From the NCBI GenBank assembly GCA_905197045.1, contig CAJJXG010000003.1:1-64000 (forward strand): a stretch of 64,000 nucleotides of DNA. Direction: 5' to 3'. Source of the stretch: an uncultured Caryophanales bacterium. GTDB lineage: Bacteria; Bacillota_I; Bacilli_A; RFN20; CAG-826. This document shows, piece after piece, positions 45,500 through 55,281 of this stretch (positions within the stretch are counted from its first letter, which is position 1; each line of letters starts with the position of its first letter). Position numbers and translations under genes: made by a program. The notes beneath the pieces were generated by a model, which saw only the letters and a list, made by a program, of their open reading frames with translations, searched no databases and was not told the origin of the DNA.

Positions 45500-45561
45500 A
45501 TAATCACCTCTCATATTTATCGTTTTTATTTGAGTTTTGCATACTTTTCAACAAAATTTAG

Positions 45562-46917
45562 CTATTTTATGATTATTTCTTTCTTGTTTATTTTATATTC
45601 TTCATACTCATTAAATTCATCGTGAGCAAATTTACTAAAGAGCATTCTCATGGTCTTAGTAATGTTTTGAGTTTTAGGATCATCAACCCTTTCAAAAGGA
45701 GTGTTATAGCCAAAAAGAACAGGTACATCACAAGCATGAAAAGTTTCTACTCCTAATTTAGCACAATCTGGCGAAGTATATTGGTACTCATATTTATAAG
45801 CTTTACCTTGATAATTACTTAATATTTCAAGCATCGGATCAATATAAAGTTTATGAGTTAAAGCTATACTAGCTCTATGTCTATATGTATCGCCCTTTTT
45901 CTTCTTAAGTTTTAGTCCAAAAAGTTTAACCATAAAAGGTAAAGCAAAATCAGGTGCTTTAAGGAGAAATAAATTCCCTTCGTTAATCACATTTCCGATT
46001 AAAAGTGGCTTATTATTTAAGGCAGCAAGTTTTTTAGGCTCATCTTTTAATAAAACGCCATCAATTGTTGGTGAAAAAGGACATCTTAATTCTCCTTTTC
46101 TGTAAGCATAATCAGCTAACTTCTTATTAGCACCCTTAATTTCTTGAGGGGTCAAAGAATATAATTTATCTAAATTCTTTTTATTAATTTTAAGATAAGA
46201 AAGGTATTTCTTTGCTAATTTTCTACTTTCTTTTGGAAAGAAAAAATGCTCACTTACAGGAGACATAACAATTGCTTTATGAAACAAATTACTAATTTCA
46301 GGAATCGACATTAAAGCAATAATTGAAGACCCCCCTGCTGATTGACCAAAAAGCGTAATATTATTCTCATCCCCGCCAAAACTAGCAATATTTTCTTTAA
46401 TGAATTTTAATGCGGCCATTTGATCATATATACCATTATTTAAATCAAAATCATCACTTATTGAATGAAGATTTAAATAACCATATACGTTAAGACGATA
46501 GTTAAAATTTACAATAATACAGCCAGTATCATTAGCAAAATCGGAAGAATCATATTCGATTTGCAGGGTTTTATCATTTTTTAAACCAGTTCCTCCGGTT
46601 GCATAACTTCCACCATAAATCCAGACCATAACAGGAATCTTCTCTTTTTCTTTAGCTATTTTTGGAACATAAATGTTTAAATATAAAGAATCTTGACTGT
46701 TAAAGCCAACACTAAAAGTGCCTTCTCTTTGAATTGGATTTGCTTTAGGCTTATCGGCCTTATAAATACCACTCCACTTTTCAACTTCTTGAGGTCTTTT
46801 AAAAGATAAATCACCAACTGGTGCTTTTACAAAAGGTACTCCTAAAAAGCGATAACCTCGTTCTTCTTCAATGCCTTCAATTAAGCCTTTGTTTGTTTCA
46901 ACAATTTTCGAAATCAT
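45562..46917 (-). CDS. Type B carboxylesterase
   Basis: This 451-aa alpha/beta hydrolase of the PnbA/cholinesterase family has oxyanion region VMVWIYGGSYATGGTG (96-111), nucleophile Ser193 in ITLFGQSAGGSS, and a probable catalytic His in ETFHACDVPVLFGYN. LYLNIYVPK is the type B signature 2 region. It is shorter than typical members (about 490-550 aa) and has no signal peptide, so it is cytoplasmic. The gene begins 2 bp after the purine nucleoside phosphorylase gene. Confidence 0.88.
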   Translation of the reverse strand: MISKIVETNKGLIEGIEEERGYRFLGVPFVKAPVGDLSFKRPQEVEKWSGIYKADKPKANPIQREGTFSVGFNSQDSLYLNIYVPKIAKEKEKIPVMVWIYGGSYATGGTGLKNDKTLQIEYDSSDFANDTGCIIVNFNYRLNVYGYLNLHSISDDFDLNNGIYDQMAALKFIKENIASFGGDENNITLFGQSAGGSSIIALMSIPEISNLFHKAIVMSPVSEHFFFPKESRKLAKKYLSYLKINKKNLDKLYSLTPQEIKGANKKLADYAYRKGELRCPFSPTIDGVLLKDEPKKLAALNNKPLLIGNVINEGNLFLLKAPDFALPFMVKLFGLKLKKKKGDTYRHRASIALTHKLYIDPMLEILSNYQGKAYKYEYQYTSPDCAKLGVETFHACDVPVLFGYNTPFERVDDPKTQNITKTMRMLFSKFAHDEFNEYEEYKINKKEIIIK

Positions 46918-46919
46918 AA

Positions 46920-47750
46920 TTAATTTTGATTTAGAATCTTAATAGCTTCACCAAGAAGAGTTACAAAATTATTTTCAGCTTTTTTAGCTTCTATCACAAC
47001 TTCTTCATCAGTTATCTTTTTCTTTTCAATGCCGCATGCCATATTAGAAATAAAGGATATTGCAATTGTTTTTATGTTCATATGATTTGAAGCGACTGCT
47101 TCAATTGCTGTTGACATACCACAGGCATCAGCACCCATATTTCTAAAAGCTTTTATTAAAGCTTTCGTTTCAAATTGTGGACCTGGATATTGAATGAAAA
47201 CACCTTTATGAATAGGTAATCCAATTTCATTTGCTTTTATAAATACTTTATTAAGAAGAGTTTCATCATATGGATTCGACATATCAGGAAAACGAGTTCC
47301 GATTTGATTATCATTTTCCCCTCTTAATGGTGAAGGCATAAAACAATCAATATGATCTTCTATAAGCATAAATTCGCCAGGTTTAAAATTAAAATTAATT
47401 CCGCCGGCTGCATTAGTTAAGATTAATTTTTCGATTCCTAAAACACCCATTAAACGAATAGGACGAATAACCTCTTCTGCTTCAAAACCTTCATAATAAT
47501 GAACGCGCCCTTGCATAAAAACGCAAGGTATTCCATCAAAATATCCAAAAATAAATCTACCTTGATGAGCAGGATTAGTTGAGACTGGTAAGCCTGGGAT
47601 ATCCTTATAGTAAATTGAAGCCTTTATGTCTACTCTATTAACAAAACTTCCTAATCCAGTGCCTAAAACAATGCCTATTTTTGGTTTAAAATCAGTAATT
47701 TCTCTTACTTTTTTAACCATTTCGATGTAGTCATTATATTTTAATTTCAT
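46920..47750 (-). CDS. punA: Purine nucleoside phosphorylase
   Basis: This 276-aa protein of the trimeric PNP family has IGIVLGTGLGSF, MQGRVHYYEGFEAEEV, LTNAAGGINFNFKPGEFM, QYPGPQFETKA and MSTAIEAVASNHMNIK. It splits inosine or guanosine with phosphate for purine salvage. GAGGACA precedes the ATG. It is the first gene of a PNP-esterase-(AKR) run. Confidence 0.93.
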   Translation of the reverse strand: MKLKYNDYIEMVKKVREITDFKPKIGIVLGTGLGSFVNRVDIKASIYYKDIPGLPVSTNPAHQGRFIFGYFDGIPCVFMQGRVHYYEGFEAEEVIRPIRLMGVLGIEKLILTNAAGGINFNFKPGEFMLIEDHIDCFMPSPLRGENDNQIGTRFPDMSNPYDETLLNKVFIKANEIGLPIHKGVFIQYPGPQFETKALIKAFRNMGADACGMSTAIEAVASNHMNIKTIAISFISNMACGIEKKKITDEEVVIEAKKAENNFVTLLGEAIKILNQN

Positions 47751-47843
47751 CTCTATGTCCTCATTAATTCTTATGTGATTATTATATTAAATTTCGCCTA
47801 TTCACTTAATCATTTTTTAGTGATTTTACGACAAATTTTATCT

Positions 47844-47880
47844 TTGAAAAATAAAAGCAACCGCATAAATTAGCGATTGC
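47844..47880 (-). terminator. Intrinsic terminator of the second surface-protein pair
   Basis: In minus-strand RNA, GCAATCGC-TAATTTAT-GCGGTTGC (8-bp stem with one G-U pair) is followed by TTTTATTTTT. Confidence 0.75.
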
Positions 47881-47909
47881 CTCTATTTACATTCAACCCC
47901 TTTTTGAAT

Positions 47910-50810
47910 TTAATAATTTTGTTCGTAAATCTTATTTAATTCATCCCCAGAATGCGCTGTAACATATGAGTTCATTTCATCAAGCGTGAACTCTTCGCCT
48001 AAGTTTACTAAATCTAATTTTGCACCAAGAGCAATAGTAAGAAGAACATTAATGTTTAAACTAACATCAATACCACTTAAAGTACTAGTTTCTTTATCGT
48101 TATCTACAAAAACTTTAAGGTTCAAATCACTAAACATTTTCATTTTAGTTAATTCAGCTAAGTTAAGGCCAAAATTGAAATATGGTGTATCTGAAGAATC
48201 ATTATAAGAGAAATCTTTTAAGAGATTTTCATAATGAATTATTGAATCACTACTTCCAGAATCACTATTTCCTGAGCCAATTAAGCTCATCGCAAGATCA
48301 TTAAACCCTAATATAGTTCGGCAAAGATAAGTAACTATATTATCAAGGAAATTGTCTAAATCTGCTTTAACATAGGTTTCATAAGTTTTTTCTTTTCCTA
48401 AAAATGGTAATGTATCGTATTGTTCAATTCTATGTATATAGAACATTTCATCTTTCATATAGAAGCTAGCTCTTCTGTTTCTAACATTAAATTGATCCCA
48501 ATAACCATTATTGACCCCAGAAATCGTAGGAACATTTGGAAATTCAATAGCAAGACTTACATTTCCTTTTTCATTTAAGATTTTAACATCAATTGGAATA
48601 TCTTTATCAACTTTCGCTATTCCAAGATCTACATTAATATGAGCGGCGCCACTAAAATGATAATGGTTATAAATTGAAGTATTAATTCCAAGTCTAAGCA
48701 AAACAGCTAAACTATCAAACTCAATATAAGTATCAGATGGATCAAGTCTTGTCTTATCTAATGCATCATTATATTTATTAAGATTGATTTTAAAAGAGTA
48801 GACACTATCGCCATATTTAAAATCTTTAACTTCTAATGATTTCAAAATTTCAGATGGATTTTCGACTGTATTATCAAATTCGATAACTACTTTTAAAGTC
48901 GAGTCAATGCCAATTAAACCGCCTTTTAAGCCAAGTTCAAGAGAGTTAGAAGTAACATTTAAAGAGTCGATTAGTCCAATTTCAAATAATTTTCCATAAT
49001 CTTTATTGTTTATTGCTTCCATTATAGGAAGAGAACCCATTGAATTTAATAAATCGCCAAATAATTCATAGAAATGGTCATCTTTGTTATTTAAGATTTC
49101 ACTTACCATACCAATAACATCAGTAAAGAAATTAGAAGAAAATCTTCCTTTTGTTACATCATTATAAGTAAATAAGATTTCATCGTAACTTCTCATATCA
49201 ACTTTGATGTTATGATTATAAGTTGATGAATCGACTAAATTTAATTCGCCATAGCCAAACTTATTATTAATATCAAATTGAAGACCACCATCAACGCTTA
49301 AATCTTGATTTGCGCTACTTGTATCATCAACACTACCTGTAAAATCTAATCTAAATCTTGATTCGCGTGAAAGTCCTTCAAAAGCATTAACTAAGCCAAA
49401 AGCAGGATCAATAGCAACATATTCGTCCATATTAAAGCTAATTGGACTATATTCTTTAGTTGTTAAATTAATATTTGCTTTATATCCATTTACATCTAAA
49501 CCAGTAATAGAAATTCCTTTAAAAGCATGAGTATCAAAATTTAAAGCAATTTTAATATCTGTCGCATTAATGCCTAAAATAGTTAAATCTAGAGTAACGA
49601 TTAAAGACTCTTCATGAGATTCAATTTTCTTAATAATATTATTGATAGTACTTAAATTATCAATAATGCCTAATATATCGTTATTTTGAAGAATATCGTT
49701 CATTCCAGCCAAAGCTTCGTTTAAGTAATTGTCTTCAACTTTCTTTAAAATGTAATCAATCAATGCAAATATATTTTGATTCTCAACTTTAAATTTCAAG
49801 TTGTTATAGTTTACAAGTAAATTATCATCTTGCATTCCAAGTTTAAATGCATGAGTTCGATCGTGATTTTCTTCAATGACACTACCATTAAAAGATAAAC
49901 GAGAAAGCTCAGTATCATAAGAAAGATCGCCATTAAATTTTATATAAGGGTTATTTAAATTAGTAATGTTTACATCTAAATTAAATGTATTGTTTGTTTT
50001 ATTAAATGCATTATAGATTCCGTTAATTAAATCAAAAGTAGGTGAAAAATCTTGATATTCTCCAATATCTGGTTCTGTAAAAGTTAAAGGAGCATCCAGT
50101 TCTTGATTAATATCAAAATCTAAATAGATATAAGTATTTTCAAAATAGAATTTATTAGTTTTTACGCCGACAAAATTATAGTTTTCATCACTCTTAAAAA
50201 CTAAATCGATATCTTCATTTAAAGAAAGTTTAAATAAATAGCCACCATTTATTGCTTCAGGCTCCATCGAACTTAAATCATTCATTACTTTGTTTAAATC
50301 GAATTTAGTTAATTCTTCAGGTAAAGACAAATCAATTCCATAATTTGGAATCATGTTAACAAATTCGAGTAATGAACTAGTTTCTAAATATAATTTGGCT
50401 TTTTCATAATCCAAGAAAATCTTCCCGTTGAAATAGTTAATATCGCCATAGAAATTAACGCCATTAACTTTTACATCTAACCTACCTTCAAAACGAGTGT
50501 TGTTTAAATTTTCTGTATCAAGTCCTAAGGCTCCATCAACATTTATATTTGCGGTTTTGTTATCAAATGTTACTTCTATTCCGCCATCAATTTCAGCTTC
50601 ATCAAGAGTAATAAGACTATTTAATAATCTTTGAGCTGGAGATAGATTTTGATTGCTATTCCCGCCATTATTGTCTTGACTGCCATTATTTGCTCCACTA
50701 TTTGGAGTCTGATTTCCTCCGGAATAGTCGTAAAAAGAAGCAAAAGCGACCCCAGTTGATACAACTAGTGTACTAGCCCATAAAATTACTTGTTTAAAAA
50801 TAGGTTTCAT
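47910..50810 (-). CDS. Large secreted surface protein of repeated beta-rich modules
   Basis: This 966-aa protein has an N-terminal hydrophobic signal ending STGVAFASFYDYS, which resembles the SipW-type signals of the 31-36 kb array. A Gly/Asn-rich linker (about 32-55) follows. The rest consists of about four related beta-rich modules, each with an EGRLDVKVNG / FNGSVI / DINNKFGYGELNLV / AHINVDLG-type strand pair followed by a D-x-[IL]-x-[IF]-x-Y strand and a helix. No catalytic motif is visible. The modules suggest a sleeve or lipid-binding-like fold, but I do not recognise the family. AGGGAGAG precedes the ATG. It is followed by a terminator. Confidence 0.72.
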   Translation of the reverse strand: MKPIFKQVILWASTLVVSTGVAFASFYDYSGGNQTPNSGANNGSQDNNGGNSNQNLSPAQRLLNSLITLDEAEIDGGIEVTFDNKTANINVDGALGLDTENLNNTRFEGRLDVKVNGVNFYGDINYFNGKIFLDYEKAKLYLETSSLLEFVNMIPNYGIDLSLPEELTKFDLNKVMNDLSSMEPEAINGGYLFKLSLNEDIDLVFKSDENYNFVGVKTNKFYFENTYIYLDFDINQELDAPLTFTEPDIGEYQDFSPTFDLINGIYNAFNKTNNTFNLDVNITNLNNPYIKFNGDLSYDTELSRLSFNGSVIEENHDRTHAFKLGMQDDNLLVNYNNLKFKVENQNIFALIDYILKKVEDNYLNEALAGMNDILQNNDILGIIDNLSTINNIIKKIESHEESLIVTLDLTILGINATDIKIALNFDTHAFKGISITGLDVNGYKANINLTTKEYSPISFNMDEYVAIDPAFGLVNAFEGLSRESRFRLDFTGSVDDTSSANQDLSVDGGLQFDINNKFGYGELNLVDSSTYNHNIKVDMRSYDEILFTYNDVTKGRFSSNFFTDVIGMVSEILNNKDDHFYELFGDLLNSMGSLPIMEAINNKDYGKLFEIGLIDSLNVTSNSLELGLKGGLIGIDSTLKVVIEFDNTVENPSEILKSLEVKDFKYGDSVYSFKINLNKYNDALDKTRLDPSDTYIEFDSLAVLLRLGINTSIYNHYHFSGAAHINVDLGIAKVDKDIPIDVKILNEKGNVSLAIEFPNVPTISGVNNGYWDQFNVRNRRASFYMKDEMFYIHRIEQYDTLPFLGKEKTYETYVKADLDNFLDNIVTYLCRTILGFNDLAMSLIGSGNSDSGSSDSIIHYENLLKDFSYNDSSDTPYFNFGLNLAELTKMKMFSDLNLKVFVDNDKETSTLSGIDVSLNINVLLTIALGAKLDLVNLGEEFTLDEMNSYVTAHSGDELNKIYEQNY

Positions 50811-50821
50811 AGTTCTCTCCC

Positions 50822-51733
50822 TTAAAAGTAGATTTTTTCATCAATATTAGGAATTTTAGGCGCACTGTCTAAAATAGTATATTTTTCATTTAATGTGGCT
50901 TCTGTGAAGTTTTTTCCGAAAACCCAAACATAATATGCTTCAGAAACATTCATTTCTAAAAGATTTAAATCTTTGTCAACATTGAATTCGACATGAACTT
51001 TTGTAAATTCTGGAGCATTATCCAAACTCGACATTTGAATCATTTGCTTTGAATAGCGAATAACACTAGTTAAAGGATCTAAATCAAGCGAAATAGTATA
51101 TCCATTTTCATTTTCAGTTATTGTTGAAGTATCTAATGTTGTTTTAGAAGAAATTATGTAAATTACTGGTTGAGATAAATTTCTTCCCCATGCATCTTCA
51201 TATTGCTCAACAGTGAATTCTTCTTTTGCTTCATATTGACCACTAATACCATTAGAGTCATTCTCTATTTGTCCATTATATATATCTACTTTATCGCCTT
51301 CTTGATAAAATCTTTTGGCAACCTTAACAAATGTAGATTCAGAAATGCTTTCATTAAAGAATTCATTATCACTTTTTATACTTCTACCATATGTAGTTTG
51401 AGTAACACCCATTGATTTAGCAGCCGAAGTAACACTACTTTCGGTATATTTATTTAAAGAATACTTATATATAGAGATATTAGCTAAATCACTTGGCGAA
51501 TAATCAAGTGGATTTTTAGGATTAGCTAAATAATCTTCATAAAGTTTTTTGTTATTATCAGCATACCCTTCTTCATTTAATCCAGAATAATCAATTCCTT
51601 TAGGTGATAATTCAAAGGCAAGCAAAAAACCAGTAGCTACACCTACTGAAATTGCAAGTACTAGACCTATACAAGTTACAACAGTTCTTTTACTAGGTTT
51701 TTTAAATGTAATTTCTTTTTTACCAATCTTCAT
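50822..51733 (-). CDS. Membrane-anchored protein of unknown function paired with the 966-aa surface protein
   Basis: This 303-aa protein has a basic cytoplasmic N-terminus (1-15), one TM helix (about 17-40) and an extracellular remainder that is Asp/Asn/Ser-rich with no known motif. It ends with a strand-rich part (HVEFNVDKDLNLLEMNVSEA). The gene lies 11 bp upstream of the 966-aa gene, so the two form an operon. It has an AAAGGT site and runs divergently from an XRE regulator. Confidence 0.65.
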   Translation of the reverse strand: MKIGKKEITFKKPSKRTVVTCIGLVLAISVGVATGFLLAFELSPKGIDYSGLNEEGYADNNKKLYEDYLANPKNPLDYSPSDLANISIYKYSLNKYTESSVTSAAKSMGVTQTTYGRSIKSDNEFFNESISESTFVKVAKRFYQEGDKVDIYNGQIENDSNGISGQYEAKEEFTVEQYEDAWGRNLSQPVIYIISSKTTLDTSTITENENGYTISLDLDPLTSVIRYSKQMIQMSSLDNAPEFTKVHVEFNVDKDLNLLEMNVSEAYYVWVFGKNFTEATLNEKYTILDSAPKIPNIDEKIYF

Positions 51734-51845
51734 AATAAAGTAGACCTTTCGGCCTTATTAATTTAATCAACATTGCAAAAATAAATCACGATAAGTTAAA
51801 AGAATTTTAAAGAGAGTTTAATCTCTAACTCTCTTTTTAAGAGAA

Positions 51846-51874
51846 TTGACATATTTTTAACGATTATTTATGAT
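51846..51874 (+). promoter_or_regulatory. Consensus promoter of the XRE membrane regulator, predicted leaderless
   Basis: TTGACA (51846-51851), 17-bp spacer, TATGAT (51869-51874), then 6 nt and the ATG at 51881. No Shine-Dalgarno is present, so the transcript should begin at the start codon. Confidence 0.72.
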
Positions 51875-51880
51875 ATTTTT

Positions 51881-52492
51881 ATGGAAGAAACGAAAGATAT
51901 TAAAAAGATTGTAGCTAAAAACCTTGCAAATCTAAGGAAAAATAAAAAATTAACTCAAACTGAGTTAGCTGAACAGTTTGGATATAGTGATAAAGCTATT
52001 AGTAAATGGGAAAATGGTGACACTCTTCCAGATATTCAAACTCTTTACCAACTTTGTGAATTTTATAATGTTACTTTAGATTTTTTAGTTAACGAACAAG
52101 ACTTTGAAGATAAAATTAAATACATCAATCACCTTAATAGAAAAGTAATTATCAATAACTCTATGATTGAACTTTTATATTGTTCTTTCGTTTGGATACT
52201 TGCTGTTATCATTTATATTTATCTATTAATTTTTACTGAATTTGATTATTGGCAAATTTTCGTTTGGGCTCTTCCTGCAACTAGTCTTGTTATGCTACTT
52301 TTTTCAAAAGTTCGGAAACAAAAAATATATACTTTTGTTGTAAGAAGCTTGTTCTTTTGGACTTTAGTTATAGCTTGTTACATCCAATTTATTCAATTTA
52401 ATATTTGGCCATTATTCTTTTTAATGATTCCAATTCAGGTTGCTTTGATTTTAACAATAGCAATTAACGATAAATTAAAAATTATAAAATAA
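51881..52492 (+). CDS. XRE-family regulator with C-terminal membrane domain
   Basis: This 203-aa protein has an HTH in its first 65 residues (NKKLTQTELAEQFGYSDKAI, then SKWENGDTLPDI) followed by four TM helices (about 96-198). Such HTH-membrane proteins usually sense envelope or peptide signals. It is transcribed divergently from the 303/966-aa surface pair, which is its most likely target by position. A terminator hairpin overlaps its stop codon. Confidence 0.85.
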   Translation: MEETKDIKKIVAKNLANLRKNKKLTQTELAEQFGYSDKAISKWENGDTLPDIQTLYQLCEFYNVTLDFLVNEQDFEDKIKYINHLNRKVIINNSMIELLYCSFVWILAVIIYIYLLIFTEFDYWQIFVWALPATSLVMLLFSKVRKQKIYTFVVRSLFFWTLVIACYIQFIQFNIWPLFFLMIPIQVALILTIAINDKLKIIK

Positions 52493-52519
52493 TGGCGCTA
52501 CTTACATAACGCCATTATT
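52488..52519. terminator. Bidirectional terminator hairpin between convergent genes
   Basis: AATAATGGCG and CGCCATTATT form a perfect 10-bp stem around 12 nt. It overlaps the stop of the XRE gene and lies 25 bp past the acyl-CoA synthetase gene. T-rich sequence follows on the plus strand. Confidence 0.7.
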
Positions 52520-52544
52520 AATTCGTTTTATTAATTATTATCTT

Positions 52545-53945
52545 TTATTTTTCTCTTTTACCAAATTTATATAGAGCATTCATTGCATTAACTGCTTGTT
52601 CAGCAGTTGGATAAGCAGGAATATTATGCTCTCTTAAAAGCTTAATAGCTTCATGACATTCCTCTCCGCCTTGGCAAATCATTATAAATGGTTTATTAAG
52701 TTCTTTTGTTGACTCATAAACTTCTATAGCCGCTTTTGCTACTCCAATTACATCAGTAACAGCTGTTGGACAAATCGCACCAAGAACACCATCAACATTA
52801 GGATCTCTTAAAGCTTGTTGGAAAGCACCTTTATATTGAATTACTGTTGCAGTTCCTGAAATATCGACAGGATTTAAAGGTGAACCAAACATTGGCATAT
52901 AAGCTCTAATTCTTTGAGCAAGCATTGGTGAAATTTCTTTTAATTCATGAAGAGGCATTCCAAGTCTTTCAAAATGATCACAGCTTAATAATCCTGCGCC
53001 TCCTCCATTTGTAATCATTACAACTTTGTCGCCTTTTAAAGGAGGCAAATAGCCTAAAGCTAAAGAAACATCAAGGAATTCTTGCCATGTTTCTACTCTT
53101 ATTGCACCTGCATCTTTTATTACTTTGTCGTAATATTCATCACCATTAGGGTTTTCACTAGCGGTATGAGCAAAAGCAGCTTTTACACCAATCTTACTTC
53201 CACCAACTTTTATAACAACAATAGGTTTATTAACTTTTTTACAACTTGAAATAAAAGCTTCAGGAGAATCAAGGCCTTCAATATAAATGGCTAAACACTT
53301 TGTATGAGGATCTTCTCCTGCATATTCAATAAATTCAGAAAAATCTACATCAGCTTTATTACCTAATCCAACAAAGAAGGACATTCCAAAATGGTCAGCT
53401 TGACTTGTACCTAAAGCAGCAAGTAAATTGGCACCTGATTGAGAAATCATTGCTATTGGTCCTTCAACAGGTAAATATGGGATAAAACCACAATTAAAGT
53501 GTTGATATGGTGAACCTAAACCTACTAAGTTAGGTCCAATAAATGGGAGTTTTGCTTCTCGACATGTGTTGACTATATCATTTTGTAATTTTTCTCTACC
53601 AATCTCTTTAAATGCGCTGGTTGCAACAACTAAAACTTTTGCTTTTATCGCAATTGCATCATTAACTATTTGAGTAACAAGGTGAGCAGGTACTGCAACA
53701 AAAACTAAATCAACACTTTCATTTATTTCTTTTAGTGTGTGATAACATTTTAAACCTAAAATTTGATCAGCTCTTGGGTTAACTGGATATAATTTTCCTT
53801 TAAATCCCCATTTCATAAGTTCGTAAACAACTTTATAGCCGACTTTTGTTGGATATCTACTTGCACCGACAACAGCAATTGAAGAAGGATTCAAAGCATA
53901 CTTTAAATTTTTAACTACATAATCTCTAGCTTCTAAAATTTTCAT
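52545..53945 (-). CDS. acdA: Acetate-CoA ligase (ADP-forming) alpha subunit
   Basis: This 466-aa protein has a CoA-binding Rossmann domain (SIAVVGASRYPTKVGYKVVY, GKLYPVNPRAD), a succinyl-CoA-ligase-like domain (PIAMISQSGANLLAALGTSQ, GLGNKADVDFSEF) and the catalytic phospho-His region AAFAHTASE, then a second ligase domain. The enzyme makes ATP and acetate from acetyl-CoA, ADP and phosphate in fermenting anaerobes. The ATP-grasp beta subunit is not encoded in this window. The start at 53945 has AGGAGG 8 nt upstream; an in-frame GTG at 53954 lies too close to that site. Confidence 0.88.
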   Translation of the reverse strand: MKILEARDYVVKNLKYALNPSSIAVVGASRYPTKVGYKVVYELMKWGFKGKLYPVNPRADQILGLKCYHTLKEINESVDLVFVAVPAHLVTQIVNDAIAIKAKVLVVATSAFKEIGREKLQNDIVNTCREAKLPFIGPNLVGLGSPYQHFNCGFIPYLPVEGPIAMISQSGANLLAALGTSQADHFGMSFFVGLGNKADVDFSEFIEYAGEDPHTKCLAIYIEGLDSPEAFISSCKKVNKPIVVIKVGGSKIGVKAAFAHTASENPNGDEYYDKVIKDAGAIRVETWQEFLDVSLALGYLPPLKGDKVVMITNGGGAGLLSCDHFERLGMPLHELKEISPMLAQRIRAYMPMFGSPLNPVDISGTATVIQYKGAFQQALRDPNVDGVLGAICPTAVTDVIGVAKAAIEVYESTKELNKPFIMICQGGEECHEAIKLLREHNIPAYPTAEQAVNAMNALYKFGKREK

Positions 53946-53957
53946 ATCTTGCACCTC

Positions 53958-55133
53958 CTATTCTTTGCTTCTATCAAGTAGGACATCATCTGTAAAAATA
54001 CATTCTTCATAGAATCCATTTTTGTCATCAAGACGACATGTCCATCTTCTAAATTGGCGTGGAGAATTTGCCTCTAATACTTCAATAACCTCGCCATAAC
54101 TTAATATTTTTTCTCTAATTTTATCAATATCAGTTATGCCTTCGTATGCTGAAAGGACAAAGTTATGATGGGCATCCGAGCAATCAAAAATGTTTTCAAA
54201 AGAAGGATCTTTTGCAAGTTCATCACAAATTTGTTCAACTCGATAAGTTGGAGTATTTTGGAAAAGAGAGACAACAAAGAAATGTAACTTCAATCCTAAA
54301 CTTGCATAGTTAAAATAAATCATTGGAATTATTGTTTTTTGATCATCGACAATTTTAGCTATATCAGTTCTCATTTCTTTAGCATCAAGTCCAGAAAGTT
54401 TTGCTAATACATCATAGTCGAACATGTTTACAATGCTGCCACAATTATTAATAGCATCAATAATAGCAAAATCATATTTATCCATCTTCTTTTGAATTTT
54501 TAAAACATTCTTTAATTGTTCTTCACTCCAAAAATAATGACGGTAATCTTCTTTACAATCAAACATGTTTACATGAGATTCTCTAACTAATCTTCTAATT
54601 GGTAAAATATGAACATATTCGACGCATCTATTAAATCTAAATTTATCTAAAACACCATAAATAAGATTATCTAAATTTCTCATATGGTTTCCATTAAAAT
54701 AATCAAAGTTTCCACCTTCTTCCATCATATAACCAGTGCAGATTTGATCATTGTCTTGGAACCATTTAGTTAAAGCTTCTCTTTCTTCTTTAGTGGTATC
54801 ATCTTTTAACTTAACTAACCAATAATAAAGTCCAAATCCCATAATTCCAACATAGGAATTTGATACAAGCATAAAAAGTTTCTCATCATACATTCTTTTT
54901 ATACGTTTTGCGACTTCATCTTTATTTAGTCCAACTTTTTTTGCAATATAAGCTAGATTAAATACTTCAGGATAGACTTGGTAAAAAGATTTAGCGATGT
55001 TAAAGGCAACAAATTCTTTAGCATCTTTTGCCACAACTCCTGGTTCTAAAAACGCACAACCTTTAGGGGCTATATTATAGTCTTTGAAATAAGCTTGTTG
55101 CTCATCCGTCCCTATTTTATATTGTTTTTCCAT
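53958..55133 (-). CDS. Duplicated Lrp/AsnC-like regulator
   Basis: This 391-aa protein has two consecutive copies of an HTH plus RAM-like unit. HTH 1 is near 58-88 (NLAYIAKKVGLNKDEVAKRI) followed by YVGIMGFGLYYWLVKLKD. HTH 2 is near 222-262 (IDAINNCGSIVNMFDYDVLA, then KLSGLDAKEM) followed by YFNYASLGLKLHFFVVSLFQ. Lrp regulators are normally about 150 aa with one HTH and dimerise, so this one carries an internal dimer. It lies 12 bp upstream of acdA, so it probably controls acetyl-CoA or amino-acid catabolism. GGAGG precedes the ATG. Confidence 0.7.
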   Translation of the reverse strand: MEKQYKIGTDEQQAYFKDYNIAPKGCAFLEPGVVAKDAKEFVAFNIAKSFYQVYPEVFNLAYIAKKVGLNKDEVAKRIKRMYDEKLFMLVSNSYVGIMGFGLYYWLVKLKDDTTKEEREALTKWFQDNDQICTGYMMEEGGNFDYFNGNHMRNLDNLIYGVLDKFRFNRCVEYVHILPIRRLVRESHVNMFDCKEDYRHYFWSEEQLKNVLKIQKKMDKYDFAIIDAINNCGSIVNMFDYDVLAKLSGLDAKEMRTDIAKIVDDQKTIIPMIYFNYASLGLKLHFFVVSLFQNTPTYRVEQICDELAKDPSFENIFDCSDAHHNFVLSAYEGITDIDKIREKILSYGEVIEVLEANSPRQFRRWTCRLDDKNGFYEECIFTDDVLLDRSKE

Positions 55134-55281
55134 GTAATCTTTAATCCTCCATTATTACTATTTGAAAAACTAATTTTAGGAATGGTTTTTACATTTCTAA
55201 TTACTTTTATTGTAGCACTAGAAAATTAGTATGTTATCACTAAAATTGTAAAATTTATTAAGTGAAAATTTAGAGATGAGT
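55134..55281. other. Upstream region of the Lrp-like regulator
   Basis: AT-rich, with no gene. It should contain the promoter of the regulator-acdA operon, but no convincing -35/-10 pair was identified. Confidence 0.4.
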
